The position numbers were made by a program, and so were the translations under genes. From Paracoccaceae bacterium (GTDB lineage: Bacteria; Pseudomonadota; Alphaproteobacteria; Rhodobacterales; Rhodobacteraceae): 64,000 nt of DNA. The DNA lies in assembly GCA_027489355.1 (NCBI GenBank), contig JAIXZY010000039.1, positions 147,869 through 211,868 of the forward strand. Reading direction: 5' to 3'. Position 1 is the first letter of the stretch; every line of letters starts with the position of its first letter. Under the pieces are notes generated by a model. It saw only the letters and a program-made list of their open reading frames with translations. It was not told the origin of the DNA and made no database searches. This document shows, in pieces, positions 42,946 to 50,930 of this stretch.

Positions 42946-44241
42946 TCAGCCCACCCCTTCCGCCGCCAGGATCGAGGGCTCCCGCCGGGCCGGACAATCG
43001 CCCCTGGCGCAAATGCGGCAGCTTGAGCCGATGGTAAGAACCGGTCCTGCGCCATCATCCGGCAGGATCAGCATTGCCGCCTCGCGCAGTTCCGGTCCGC
43101 GCGGGCCAAGCGGGTGTCGCGTCTCGGCCCAGGCCACGGCCCGGTGCCGCCGGTCGCTTTGCCCGGCCATCTGCACCCGCGCCTCGACCGGCTGCAGCGG
43201 ACGGCCAAGCGCGCCATAGAGCGGCCAGAGCGGGCAGGCCGCCCCGAAGCGGGGCAAGGGAAAGCCGGTCGCAGGCTTGCGGAAGGTCAAGGTGCCCGAC
43301 CCGTCGCAGGTCACAAGCCCCGCAGAGGTGCCGGGCATCCCCGCCAACCTGCGCATCACCACCAGCGGCGAAAGACCAAGACGCCCGGCCAGCGCCAGAG
43401 GATCCGGCCCCGTCTCGGCCAGCGCCGCCAAGAACGCCGCTTCGGGCAAGGCCGCAGCATCGGCCCGGGCCCTTGCCACATGGGCGCGCGCAAGGCTGCG
43501 CGCGGCGGTCGAGGCGAGATGCTCGATCTCCTCCTCCAGGCCCGCCGCCAGCTCGACGTCCCGGATCACCCAGGACCGGCCGCGCAGCCAATCTTCCACC
43601 TCTTCCTGGGGGGCGGCGATGCCCTGCTCCTTGATCCCCTGACCGGCATCGAGAAAGCCGACCAGCGCCTCGGCCCCTGCGGCAAGGCGTTCGCTGTCCT
43701 GGTGCAGGTTGCGGTGGAAACGGGCCGCCCAGTCGGGTTCAAGGTCCGGCGTCTCGGCCAGGATCGCCGCTGTCGCCCGCACCGCCGACAAGGAGGACAG
43801 AAGTTCGTGCAGGGACTGCGACAGATGCGGGTCGTGGGTCATCCGGTCGTTCAGCGCCTCGACCGCGCGTTCCAGCGCCCTGCCCCGCACGTCCAGCGCG
43901 ACCAGAAGGGCCGCCCAGCCGGGGAAACGGTCGACAAGATCCTCGACCCGCTCGACCTCGGCCGCAGCCTGGGGCTGCGCCTGCGCTGCATTTCGCGCCG
44001 CGGCGGCGCGCAGATCCTCGACCAGCGCGGCCTCGCGCCCCTCGACCAGCGCGGCCCGGTCGATCTGCAGAGCATCGGCCAGCCGCTCCATCACCTCGGG
44101 CGTGACCTTGCGGCGGTTGTGTTCGATGAGGTTGAGGTAGCTGGCCGAGATCCCGGCCCGCGCCGCCACATCGGCCTGGCGCAACCCGGCCGCCAGGCGA
44201 CGGTCGCGCAACTTGGTTCCGGTCAGGGCAGACAGCGGCAT
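42946..44241 (-). CDS. XRE-family regulator with DUF2083-type C-terminal domain (short-chain acyl-CoA responsive type)
   Basis: A 431-residue protein. Residues about 6-60 are a helix-turn-helix of the XRE type (LRDRRLAAGLRQADVAARAGISASYLNLIEHN). A long helical middle follows, and the C-terminal domain ends with a Cys-rich motif, SCRICARGDCPARREP. This layout is that of the RamB/ScfR-like regulators of propionate, glyoxylate or short-chain acyl metabolism, where the C-terminal domain binds acyl-CoA. The ATG at 44241 (MPLSALTGTKLRDRR) is chosen over a TTG eleven codons earlier. Confidence 0.85.
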   Translation of the reverse strand: MPLSALTGTKLRDRRLAAGLRQADVAARAGISASYLNLIEHNRRKVTPEVMERLADALQIDRAALVEGREAALVEDLRAAAARNAAQAQPQAAAEVERVEDLVDRFPGWAALLVALDVRGRALERAVEALNDRMTHDPHLSQSLHELLSSLSAVRATAAILAETPDLEPDWAARFHRNLHQDSERLAAGAEALVGFLDAGQGIKEQGIAAPQEEVEDWLRGRSWVIRDVELAAGLEEEIEHLASTAARSLARAHVARARADAAALPEAAFLAALAETGPDPLALAGRLGLSPLVVMRRLAGMPGTSAGLVTCDGSGTLTFRKPATGFPLPRFGAACPLWPLYGALGRPLQPVEARVQMAGQSDRRHRAVAWAETRHPLGPRGPELREAAMLILPDDGAGPVLTIGSSCRICARGDCPARREPSILAAEGVG

Positions 44242-44295
44242 GGGCAGCGCCTGGTAAAGCTCTTGACCGATCAAGGTCCGATTTACAGGACCTTG

Positions 44296-44691
44296 TCAAT
44301 CTGGCCCCTGCTCGAAGCCGGCGAAGCGGTGGCCGTAGTAACTGACGGCCCGCAGCGCGCAGTCCTGCACCGCCAGATGAAGATGCGCGCCTTCGTTCAC
44401 GCCGGGGGCCGAACTGTCCCGCCCCAGCGCCGCCCGCCCTGCCCCTGGGCGCGGACCGGCCCGCGGGCGCCAGAAATCAACCTGCTCGTCCAGATGCGCC
44501 TCAAGCCGCGGATCGCCCCGGCCCCCGGTGATTTCCGAGATGCGCTCGGCCACCGCAAGGCAATAGGCGGCCTCGGCCGTCTCGCTGTCCGCGCCGAACA
44601 GAAGGCCGGGCGGGGCCGCGAAGCCCTGCCACCAGACCGTGGCGAACAGGGCGAGCGCCACCGCCGCCAGGCCAATCCAGATCCCCTGCAT
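44296..44691 (-). CDS. hypothetical protein with N-terminal membrane anchor
   Basis: A 131-residue protein. One hydrophobic segment at residues 4-22 (IWIGLAAVALALFATVWW) is followed by a soluble domain with two Cys (AAYCLAV and VQDCALR) that could pair in the periplasm. GAAAGGGG precedes the ATG. It lies 54 bp upstream of the XRE gene on the same strand. No family recognised. Confidence 0.6.
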   Translation of the reverse strand: MQGIWIGLAAVALALFATVWWQGFAAPPGLLFGADSETAEAAYCLAVAERISEITGGRGDPRLEAHLDEQVDFWRPRAGPRPGAGRAALGRDSSAPGVNEGAHLHLAVQDCALRAVSYYGHRFAGFEQGPD

Positions 44692-44737
44692 CAGTAACCC
44701 CTTTCGGGGCCATCAAAGCGGGAAAGCGTAAAGAAAA

Positions 44738-44766
44738 GGCGGACGCGACCCCCGGCCGCGCCCGCC
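44738..44766 (-). terminator. terminator of the NMT1-type ABC transporter operon
   Basis: Stem GGCGGACGCG (44738-44747) / CGCGCCCGCC (44757-44766), ten pairs with one mismatch readable as G-T on the minus strand, 9-nt loop. On the minus strand it runs into TTTTCTTTACG. It lies 21 bp beyond the binding-protein stop. Confidence 0.75.
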
Positions 44767-44787
44767 GATTTCAGACAAGTCGAGCGA

Positions 44788-45768
44788 TTACTGCGCCAGC
44801 GCCTTGTCGGTGATGACCGAGGTCCAGGCCCCCTCGGGCGCCTTGGTGATCACCGGGTCCGACCCGCCCGACAGAAGCGAGGCGACGGTGCGTTCCGCCG
44901 CCGCCACGTCCAGCGCGCCGTTCGAGCCCGCAGTCAGCTTGGCCACTTCGCCCATCATGCGCTTCTGGTGCTTTTCGGTCTGCGCGCCGGTCTGGTCATT
45001 CTCCAGCACGATCATCGCTGCTTCGTCCGGATTCGCCTCGGCATATTTCCAGCCCTTCATCGACGCGCGGACGAACTTGACCATCGTCTCCTCGAAAGCC
45101 GGGTCCTTCAGCTTGTCCTCCAGCACGTAAAGCCCGTCTTCCAGCGTCGCGACGCCCTGGTCCTCGTACTTGAAAGTCACCAGCTGATCCTCGGTGATGC
45201 CCGCGTCGATGACCTGCCAGTATTCGTTGTATGTCATGGTCGAAATGCAGGCCGCCTGCTTCTGCAAGAGCGGGTCGACGTTGAAGCCCTGCTTCAGCAC
45301 GGTGACGCCACCCGGCGAGCCGTCGGTCTTCAGGCCAAGCTGGCTCATCCAGGACAGGAACGGGTATTCGTTGCCGAAGAACCAGACGCCCAGCGTCTTG
45401 TCCGCGAAATCGGCCGGCGAGGTGATCCCGGTTTCCTTCAGGCAGGTCAGCATCATCCCCGAAGAGGCGAAAGGCTGGGCGATGTTCACCACCGGCACGC
45501 CCTTCTCGCGCGCGGCCAGCGCCGAGGGCATCCAGTCGACCATCACGTCCACTTCGCCGTTCTGCAGCAGCGTTACCGGGGCAATGTCCGGCCCGCCGGG
45601 AAGGATGGTGACGTTCAGCCCCTCTTCCTCGTAGAAGCCCTTGGCCTGCGCGACGTAATATCCGGCAAACTGGGCCTGGGTCACCCATTTCAGCTGCAGC
45701 TTCACATCCTCGGCGCTGGCGCCCGTGGCCAGGGCCGCAAGGAAGGCTGCCGTCATCAGTTTCTTCAT
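44788..45768 (-). CDS. NMT1/THI5-like ABC transporter substrate-binding protein
   Basis: A 326-residue periplasmic protein. The signal peptide MKKLMTAAFLAALATGASAE is followed by VKLQLKWVTQAQFAGYYVAQAKGFYEEEGLNVTILPGG, the NMT1-like signature used for pyrimidine-moiety, riboflavin or thiamine-precursor import. The ATG at 45768 follows a GGGAGAAGACG site. It is last in an operon with two permeases, a small SMR/EamA-like protein and an ATPase, and lies next to pyrimidine-degradation genes. A pyrimidine or related heterocycle is therefore the most likely ligand (inference). Confidence 0.88.
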   Translation of the reverse strand: MKKLMTAAFLAALATGASAEDVKLQLKWVTQAQFAGYYVAQAKGFYEEEGLNVTILPGGPDIAPVTLLQNGEVDVMVDWMPSALAAREKGVPVVNIAQPFASSGMMLTCLKETGITSPADFADKTLGVWFFGNEYPFLSWMSQLGLKTDGSPGGVTVLKQGFNVDPLLQKQAACISTMTYNEYWQVIDAGITEDQLVTFKYEDQGVATLEDGLYVLEDKLKDPAFEETMVKFVRASMKGWKYAEANPDEAAMIVLENDQTGAQTEKHQKRMMGEVAKLTAGSNGALDVAAAERTVASLLSGGSDPVITKAPEGAWTSVITDKALAQ

Positions 45769-45806
45769 CGTCTTCTCCCGTGTTGGACCCGGTTTCCGGG
45801 CCTTTG

Positions 45807-46652
45807 TTAATGCCGTTGCGACGGATGCCAGAAGGTCACCCACCGTTCGATCAGCGAGACGATCCCATACAGGAGCGACCCCGCCAGTGCCGCCACCGCA
45901 ATCTCGGCCCAGACCATGTCAAGGCCAAGCCGCCCCACCTCGGTCGAGATGCGGAACCCCATCCCATAGGTCGGACTGCCGAAGAATTCGGCAACGATGG
46001 CCCCGATCAGGGCCAGAGTCGATGCAATTTTAAGCCCGTTGAAGAGGAAGGGCATCGCCGCTGGCAGGCGCAGCTTGACCAGCGTCTGCAGGTAGGAAGC
46101 CCCCCAGGTCGCCATCAGATCGCGCTGCATCCGCTCGCTGGCTTGCAGGCCCGCGACGGTGTTAACGAGCATGGGGAAGAACACCATCGCGACCACGACC
46201 GCGGCCTTTGACTGCCAGTCGAAGCCGAACCACATCACCAGGATCGGCGCCAGGCCGACGATGGGCAGCGCCGCGACGAAATTGCCGATGGGCAGCAGCC
46301 CACGTTGCAGGAAAGGCGAACGGTCGATGGCGATTGCCACCAGCACGGCCGAGCCGCAGCCGATCAGGAATCCGGGGATCGCACCCTTCAGGATGGTCTG
46401 CGCCGCGTCCTGCCACAGAACCGGCAGCGAGGCACCGATCTTGGCGGCAATCGCGCTTGGCGGCGGCAGGATGACGAAGGATACCTCCAGCCCCCGGACC
46501 AACCCTTCCCACAGGACAAGCACTGCCACGCCAAAGATCAACGGAACCATCAGCTTGCCGGCCCGCGCCTTCGACAGAGGACTTCCCGCGATCCACACGT
46601 TCAGCGCCCAGAGCGCCAGCCACACCACCAGCGCGACGACGAGGAAAGTCAT
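45807..46652 (-). CDS. ABC transporter permease 1 (SsuC/TauC/ThiX type)
   Basis: A 281-residue inner-membrane permease with about seven helices. The EAA loop is in RMQRDLMATWGASYLQTLVKLRLPAAMPFLFNGLKI. The ATG at 46652 overlaps the stop of the upstream permease gene by 4 bp. It pairs with the permease at 46649-47515 as a heterodimer, a layout less common than a homodimer in this family. Confidence 0.88.
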   Translation of the reverse strand: MTFLVVALVVWLALWALNVWIAGSPLSKARAGKLMVPLIFGVAVLVLWEGLVRGLEVSFVILPPPSAIAAKIGASLPVLWQDAAQTILKGAIPGFLIGCGSAVLVAIAIDRSPFLQRGLLPIGNFVAALPIVGLAPILVMWFGFDWQSKAAVVVAMVFFPMLVNTVAGLQASERMQRDLMATWGASYLQTLVKLRLPAAMPFLFNGLKIASTLALIGAIVAEFFGSPTYGMGFRISTEVGRLGLDMVWAEIAVAALAGSLLYGIVSLIERWVTFWHPSQRH

Positions 46653-47515
46653 CCGGGCACCCCCATCCGCTTCCGCGCAAGTCTTTCGACGAAGCCCACG
46701 ATCACGATCAAGAGCCCCGCCAGGATCGCCGCTGCGAACAGGCTTGCCCACATGATCAAGGGCTCGCCGAACTGCGACCCGATCAGCATCCGGGCGCCCA
46801 GCCCCTCGATGGCTCCGGTCGGCAATTCGCCGACGATGGTCCCCACAAGCGAGGCCGCCACGGCAACCTTCAGAGAGGCGAAGAAATAGGGCATCGAGGC
46901 CGGCAGACGCAGCTTCAGGAACGTCTCGCCCTCGCTTGCGCCATAGGTCCTCAGAAGGTCCAGCTGCATCTGGTCCGGCGCGCGCAACCCCTTGACCATG
47001 CTGACCAGCACCGGAAAGAAACTGAGATAGGCCGCGATGATCGCCTTCGGCACGTCGCGGTCGGTCAGGCCCAGCTGGCTGGACAAGGTGATGATCATCG
47101 GCGCCAGGGCCACGATGGGGACGGTCTGGCTGATGATCGCCCAGGGCATCACGCTCATGTCCATGACGCGGAAGCGGACGATTGCCATCGCCAGAAGGAC
47201 ACCCGCGACGATGCCAAGGCCAAAGCCCATCATCGTCCCCTTGAAGGTCACGAACCCGTGGTAGACGAGGCTGCGCTTCGAGGTGACGGCCTGCCCGGCC
47301 AGCCCCTTCCACAGCTCTGCCCCTACCTGGTGCGGCGGCGGCAGCAGCGGGCGGTCCTGGTTCATGGTCTGCGGGATTACCTCGGCCCAGGTCACGGTCG
47401 TCCCGGCCCGCTCGGCCTGGTCGAAGACCCAGGTCGCGTTCATCCAGACCGAGGCGGCATACCAGATCACCACGATCCCGGCGAGAACGGTGAGCACGGG
47501 AAGCACACGGTTCAT
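46649..47515 (-). CDS. ABC transporter permease 2
   Basis: A 288-residue permease. An N-terminal helix (VLPVLTVLAGIVVIWYAASVWM) precedes a periplasmic stretch of about 60 residues, then the membrane domain with the EAA loop QMQLDLLRTYGASEGETFLKLRLPASMPYFFASLKV. The ATG at 47515 overlaps the stop of the small SMR/EamA-like gene by 4 bp, and its own stop overlaps permease 1. It is homologous to permease 1. Confidence 0.88.
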   Translation of the reverse strand: MNRVLPVLTVLAGIVVIWYAASVWMNATWVFDQAERAGTTVTWAEVIPQTMNQDRPLLPPPHQVGAELWKGLAGQAVTSKRSLVYHGFVTFKGTMMGFGLGIVAGVLLAMAIVRFRVMDMSVMPWAIISQTVPIVALAPMIITLSSQLGLTDRDVPKAIIAAYLSFFPVLVSMVKGLRAPDQMQLDLLRTYGASEGETFLKLRLPASMPYFFASLKVAVAASLVGTIVGELPTGAIEGLGARMLIGSQFGEPLIMWASLFAAAILAGLLIVIVGFVERLARKRMGVPG

Positions 47516-47847
47516 TGCTTCACCTCCGTCGGCCAGGCGATCATCGCGACGGCCACCACGCCAAGCGCCATGCCCACCAATTGCAGTCCCGTCGGCCGTT
47601 CCCCGAAGACGAAGATCGCCATGACGCTGATCGTGACAAGCTGGAAGATCGCCGAGACGGCAATCGCGAGTCCCAGGCCGCTGGCCTTCATCACCTGGAC
47701 CATCAGCCAGTTGCCGACGCAGAACAGTGCCAGCGCGCCGATCAGGACCGGGACCTGTCCCTTGGTCGCATAGACCTTCAGCACGCCGTTGGCCGCGACG
47801 AACACCGCTGTTGCCGCACCAAGCCACAGGAAGGTCAGGGCCGTCAT
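47512..47847 (-). CDS. four-helix SMR/EamA-like transporter protein inside the ABC operon
   Basis: A 111-residue protein made of four transmembrane helices, half the size of an EamA (DMT) exporter. Motifs such as GLGLAIAVSAIFQLVTISVMAIFVFGERPTGLQLVGMALG resemble the second half of EamA proteins, where GERPT-like turns are common. It lies between the ATPase (60 bp) and permease 2 (4-bp overlap). It could be an efflux partner for a breakdown product or an accessory membrane subunit. Confidence 0.78.
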   Translation of the reverse strand: MTALTFLWLGAATAVFVAANGVLKVYATKGQVPVLIGALALFCVGNWLMVQVMKASGLGLAIAVSAIFQLVTISVMAIFVFGERPTGLQLVGMALGVVAVAMIAWPTEVKQ

Positions 47848-47907
47848 GCCCGGCCTCCCGTCGCGACGGATGCCCGACGCAGGCCCGGCGCCTGCCAGAC
47901 GCTTGCC

Positions 47908-48690
47908 CTAGTCTTCATGGTGGCCTGCCCTCAGCCCCTCGCGGACGCGGTGGGCGATCTCGATGAACTCGCGGCTGTCGCGGATGTCGAGCGGCCGCTC
48001 CTTCGGCAAGGGCGAATCGATGACGTCGGTGATCCGCCCCGGGCGCGGGGACATGACGACGATCTTGGTCGACAGATAGACGGCCTCGGGGATGGAGTGG
48101 GTGACGAAGCCGATGGTCTTGCCGGTCCGCGCCCAGAGCTTCAGGGTTTCCTCGTTCAGCCGGTCGCGGACGATCTCATCCAGCGCGCCGAAGGGTTCGT
48201 CCATGAGAAGGATATCGGCGTCGAAGGCCAGCGCCCGGGCGATGGAGGCCCGCTGCTGCATGCCCCCCGACAGCTGCCAGGGGAACTTCTTGCCGAAGCC
48301 CTTCAGCTCGACCAGCTCCAGCACCCGTTCGGTGCGTTCGTCCTGCTCGGCCTTGGAAAAGCCCATGATTTCAAGGGGCAGCTTGATGTTGCCCGCGATG
48401 GTCCGCCAGGGATACAGCCCCGCCGCCTGAAAGACATACCCATAGGCGCGCTTCCGCCGTGCCTCGTCCGGGGTCATGCCGTTGACCCTAAGCGTGCCCG
48501 AAGTCGGCGTCTCCAATGCCGCGATGGCGCGGAGGAACGTGGTCTTGCCGCAGCCCGATGGCCCGATGAAGCTGACGAAATCGCCCTGGTTAATCGTCAG
48601 GTTCACATCCTTCAACGCCTGCACCGGCCCGTCCGCCGTCTGGAAGACCAGATTGAGGCCCTTGGCCTCGATCACCGGCTGGCTTGCCAT
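47908..48690 (-). CDS. ABC transporter ATP-binding protein (SsuB/TauB/ThiZ type)
   Basis: A 260-residue ATPase. Walker A is FIGPSGCGKTTFLR, the Q-loop YVFQAAGLYPW, the signature LSGGMQQRASIARAL, Walker B ILLMDEPFGALD and the H-loop FVTHSIPEA. The ATG at 48690 has AAGGA five bases upstream, within the alternative GTG AAG GAT start, so the ATG is preferred. First gene of the transporter operon. The intergenic space to the divergent small gene at 48825 is about 134 bp. Confidence 0.93.
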   Translation of the reverse strand: MASQPVIEAKGLNLVFQTADGPVQALKDVNLTINQGDFVSFIGPSGCGKTTFLRAIAALETPTSGTLRVNGMTPDEARRKRAYGYVFQAAGLYPWRTIAGNIKLPLEIMGFSKAEQDERTERVLELVELKGFGKKFPWQLSGGMQQRASIARALAFDADILLMDEPFGALDEIVRDRLNEETLKLWARTGKTIGFVTHSIPEAVYLSTKIVVMSPRPGRITDVIDSPLPKERPLDIRDSREFIEIAHRVREGLRAGHHED

Positions 48691-48824
48691 ATCCTTCACG
48701 CCCAGGTTCCTTCGTCCATTGCTCGCGCGGCCGCGCGCAGGCCTTCACATTCCCGTTGCCCGGGCGCGCTACCCTTGGTTGCGCGTCCGGCCCTTCCCAT
48801 CTGGCCGGTCACAGGAGGACCTCC

Positions 48825-48965
48825 ATGCTCATTCTCGTCCCGCAGACGACCCTCGCCTTCGCGCCCGCGCCCGAGGACCTGGAAGAGATCTTCTTCGACG
48901 CCCCCATTGTGGCCTTTGCGCCCCCCGACCGCGATGCCGAGGAATCCGAACCCGGCGAGCCCTGA
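48825..48965 (+). CDS. small acidic hypothetical protein, 46 residues
   Basis: Starts ATG at 48825 with a near-perfect ribosome site (ACAGGAGGACCTCC). A hydrophobic first third (MLILVPQTTLAFAPAPEDLE) precedes an acidic, Pro-rich tail. There is no clear helix long enough to span the membrane and no known family. It lies 33 bp ahead of the cupin gene and is probably co-transcribed with it. Confidence 0.62.
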   Translation: MLILVPQTTLAFAPAPEDLEEIFFDAPIVAFAPPDRDAEESEPGEP

Positions 48966-48998
48966 GGCGTGGTATCTTTCGCGTGAAGGAGACACACG

Positions 48999-49394
48999 AT
49001 GCCCGATTGCCTCAAGATCCGCCCCTCCGACCGTTACGCCGGGAAACAGGGGTTTACCTACGACGCCGGAATCGCTGCGGAAACAGTGGGTTCCACGGCG
49101 ATCTGCATGCACCTGCTGACGATTCCCCCCGGGGGGCGGGCGAAAGCCCACAAACACGCGACACATGAGACGGCGATCTACCAGCTCTCGGGCCGGTCGG
49201 TGATGTACTGGGGTGAGCGGCTGGAACACCGGATGGAGGCCGAGGCGGGAGACCTGATCTACATCCCCGCCGACGTCCCACACCTGCCCTTCAACCCCGG
49301 CCCCGAAGCCTGCACGGCCGTGATCGCCCGGACCGACCCGAACGAGCAGGAAAGCGTCGTGCTGTTGCCCGAGTTGGAGCATCTGGTGCCTTAA
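48999..49394 (+). CDS. cupin-domain protein
   Basis: A 131-residue single-domain cupin. Motif 1 is in KAHKHATHETAIYQLSGR, with the His/His/Glu metal ligands, and motif 2 in EAGDLIYIPADVPHLPFN. GAAGGAGACACACG precedes the ATG. The 3' end overlaps the convergent dihydropyrimidinase gene by 4 bp. Function unknown; a role in the pyrimidine locus is only suggested by position. Confidence 0.85.
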   Translation: MPDCLKIRPSDRYAGKQGFTYDAGIAAETVGSTAICMHLLTIPPGGRAKAHKHATHETAIYQLSGRSVMYWGERLEHRMEAEAGDLIYIPADVPHLPFNPGPEACTAVIARTDPNEQESVVLLPELEHLVP

Positions 49395-50845
49395 ACGCCC
49401 GTCGCCGGGATGCCCGTCCGCTCCACGGGCCGTGGGGCGGTCAGGTCCTTCCACTGGGTCAGCGCCCGGTTCACCGCCGGGCGGGCCTCGCGGGCGACGA
49501 ACTTGCCGTGGCCCTCTTGCGTGCGGACCTCGCCGTCGTGGATCGCGACATGGCCGCGGGTCAGGGTGAAGCGGGGGAGGCCCTTCACCGTGTGGCCTTC
49601 GAAGACGTTGTAGTCGATCTTCGACTGCTGCTTGCCCGAGGTGATGGTCTTGGTCTTCTCCGGGTCCCAGACCACCAGGTCGGCATCCGCCCCCACCAGA
49701 ACCGCTCCCTTCTTCGGATAGCAGTTCAGGATTTTCGCAATATTGGTGGAGGTTACGGCCACAAATTCATTCGGCGTCAGGCGGCCCGTGCCCACCCCGT
49801 GAGTCCAGAGCATCGGCATCCGGTCCTCCAGCCCCCCCGTCCCGTTCGGGATCTTGGAGAAGTCGCCAAGGCCGTAGCGCTTCTGTTCCGTCGTGAAGCT
49901 GCAGTGGTCGGTCGCCACGACCGAAAGGCTTCCGGACATGAGGCCCGCCCAAAGGCTGTCCTGGTGCTGCTTGTTGCGGAAGGGCGGGCTCATCACCCGG
50001 CGGGCGGCGTGATCCCAGTCCGGGTGGAAGTATTCGGACTCATCCAGCGTAAGGTGCTGGATCAGCGGCTCGCCCCAGACGCGCTTGCCCTGCTGGCGCG
50101 CGCGCCGGATCGCCTCATGCGCGTCCTCGCAAGAGACATGCACCACATACAGCGGCACCCCCGCCATGTCGGCGATCATGATCGCGCGGTTCGTGGCCTC
50201 GCCCTCGACCTGCGGCGGTCGGGAATAGGCGTGGCCCTCAGGGCCGGTGTTGCCCTCCTTCAGAAGCTTCGCCGTCAGTTCCGCCACCACATCGCCGTTC
50301 TCGGCATGGACCATCGCCAGGCCCCCAACATCCCCCACCCGGCGGAAGGAGTTGAACAACTCATCGTCGTTCACCATCAGCGCGCCCTTGTAGGCCATGA
50401 AGTGCTTGAAGCTGGTGATCCCGGCCTTGGCGGACTCCTCGATCCCAGTCCAGACCTTCTCGCCCCACCAGGTGACGGCCATGTGGTAGGAATAATCGCA
50501 GGTCGCCCGGGTGGACTTGTTCGACCAGACCTTTGCCGCATCCATCAGATCCTGGCCCTGGCCGGGCAGGATGAAGTCGACAACCATCGTGGTCCCGCCG
50601 GATAGCGCCGCCCTTGTGCCGCTTTCGAAATCATCCGCCGAATAGGTGCCCATGAAGGGCATCTCCAGATGCGTATGCGGATCGATCCCACCGGGCATGA
50701 CATAACAGCCGGTCGCGTCCAGAACCCGGTCGCCAGTCAGGTTGGGGCCGATCGCAACAATCACGCCACCCTCGATCTTCACATCTGCCGCATAGGTCAG
50801 GTCAGCCGTGACGACCGTTCCGCCCTTGATCACCGTGCTTGCCAT
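49391..50845 (-). CDS. pydB: dihydropyrimidinase (D-hydantoinase type)
   Basis: A 484-residue zinc amidohydrolase that opens 5,6-dihydrouracil/dihydrothymine to N-carbamoyl-beta-amino acids. It starts MASTVIKGGTVVTADLTYAADV. Metal ligands are in GGIDPHTHLEMPF, the carboxylated Lys in SFKHFMAYKGAL, and VHAENGD, VVHVSCEDAHEA and ATDHCSFTTEQK follow. The ATG at 50845 sits just behind repeat copy B. Downstream of beta-ureidopropionase (85 bp) on the same strand, it supplies step 2 of the reductive pathway. Confidence 0.93.
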   Translation of the reverse strand: MASTVIKGGTVVTADLTYAADVKIEGGVIVAIGPNLTGDRVLDATGCYVMPGGIDPHTHLEMPFMGTYSADDFESGTRAALSGGTTMVVDFILPGQGQDLMDAAKVWSNKSTRATCDYSYHMAVTWWGEKVWTGIEESAKAGITSFKHFMAYKGALMVNDDELFNSFRRVGDVGGLAMVHAENGDVVAELTAKLLKEGNTGPEGHAYSRPPQVEGEATNRAIMIADMAGVPLYVVHVSCEDAHEAIRRARQQGKRVWGEPLIQHLTLDESEYFHPDWDHAARRVMSPPFRNKQHQDSLWAGLMSGSLSVVATDHCSFTTEQKRYGLGDFSKIPNGTGGLEDRMPMLWTHGVGTGRLTPNEFVAVTSTNIAKILNCYPKKGAVLVGADADLVVWDPEKTKTITSGKQQSKIDYNVFEGHTVKGLPRFTLTRGHVAIHDGEVRTQEGHGKFVAREARPAVNRALTQWKDLTAPRPVERTGIPATGV

Positions 50846-50858
50846 CTCTCGCTCCCAG

Positions 50859-50921
50859 AAGCCCTGCTGCTTGCTCTTTTCAAAAATACTCCACGGGGGT
50901 CCGGGGGTGTGAAACCCCCGG
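50859..50921 (-). repeat. hairpin-plus-GAGTATTT leader element, copy B
   Basis: On the minus strand CCGGGGGT-TTCAC-ACCCCCGG is followed by ACCCCCGTGGAGTATTTTTG, then AAAAGAGCAAGCA and GGGCTT, ending 13 bp before the dihydropyrimidinase ATG. Compare copy A at 25572-25629, in the same orientation to its gene. Confidence 0.75.
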
Positions 50922-50930
50922 TGGCCGCCA

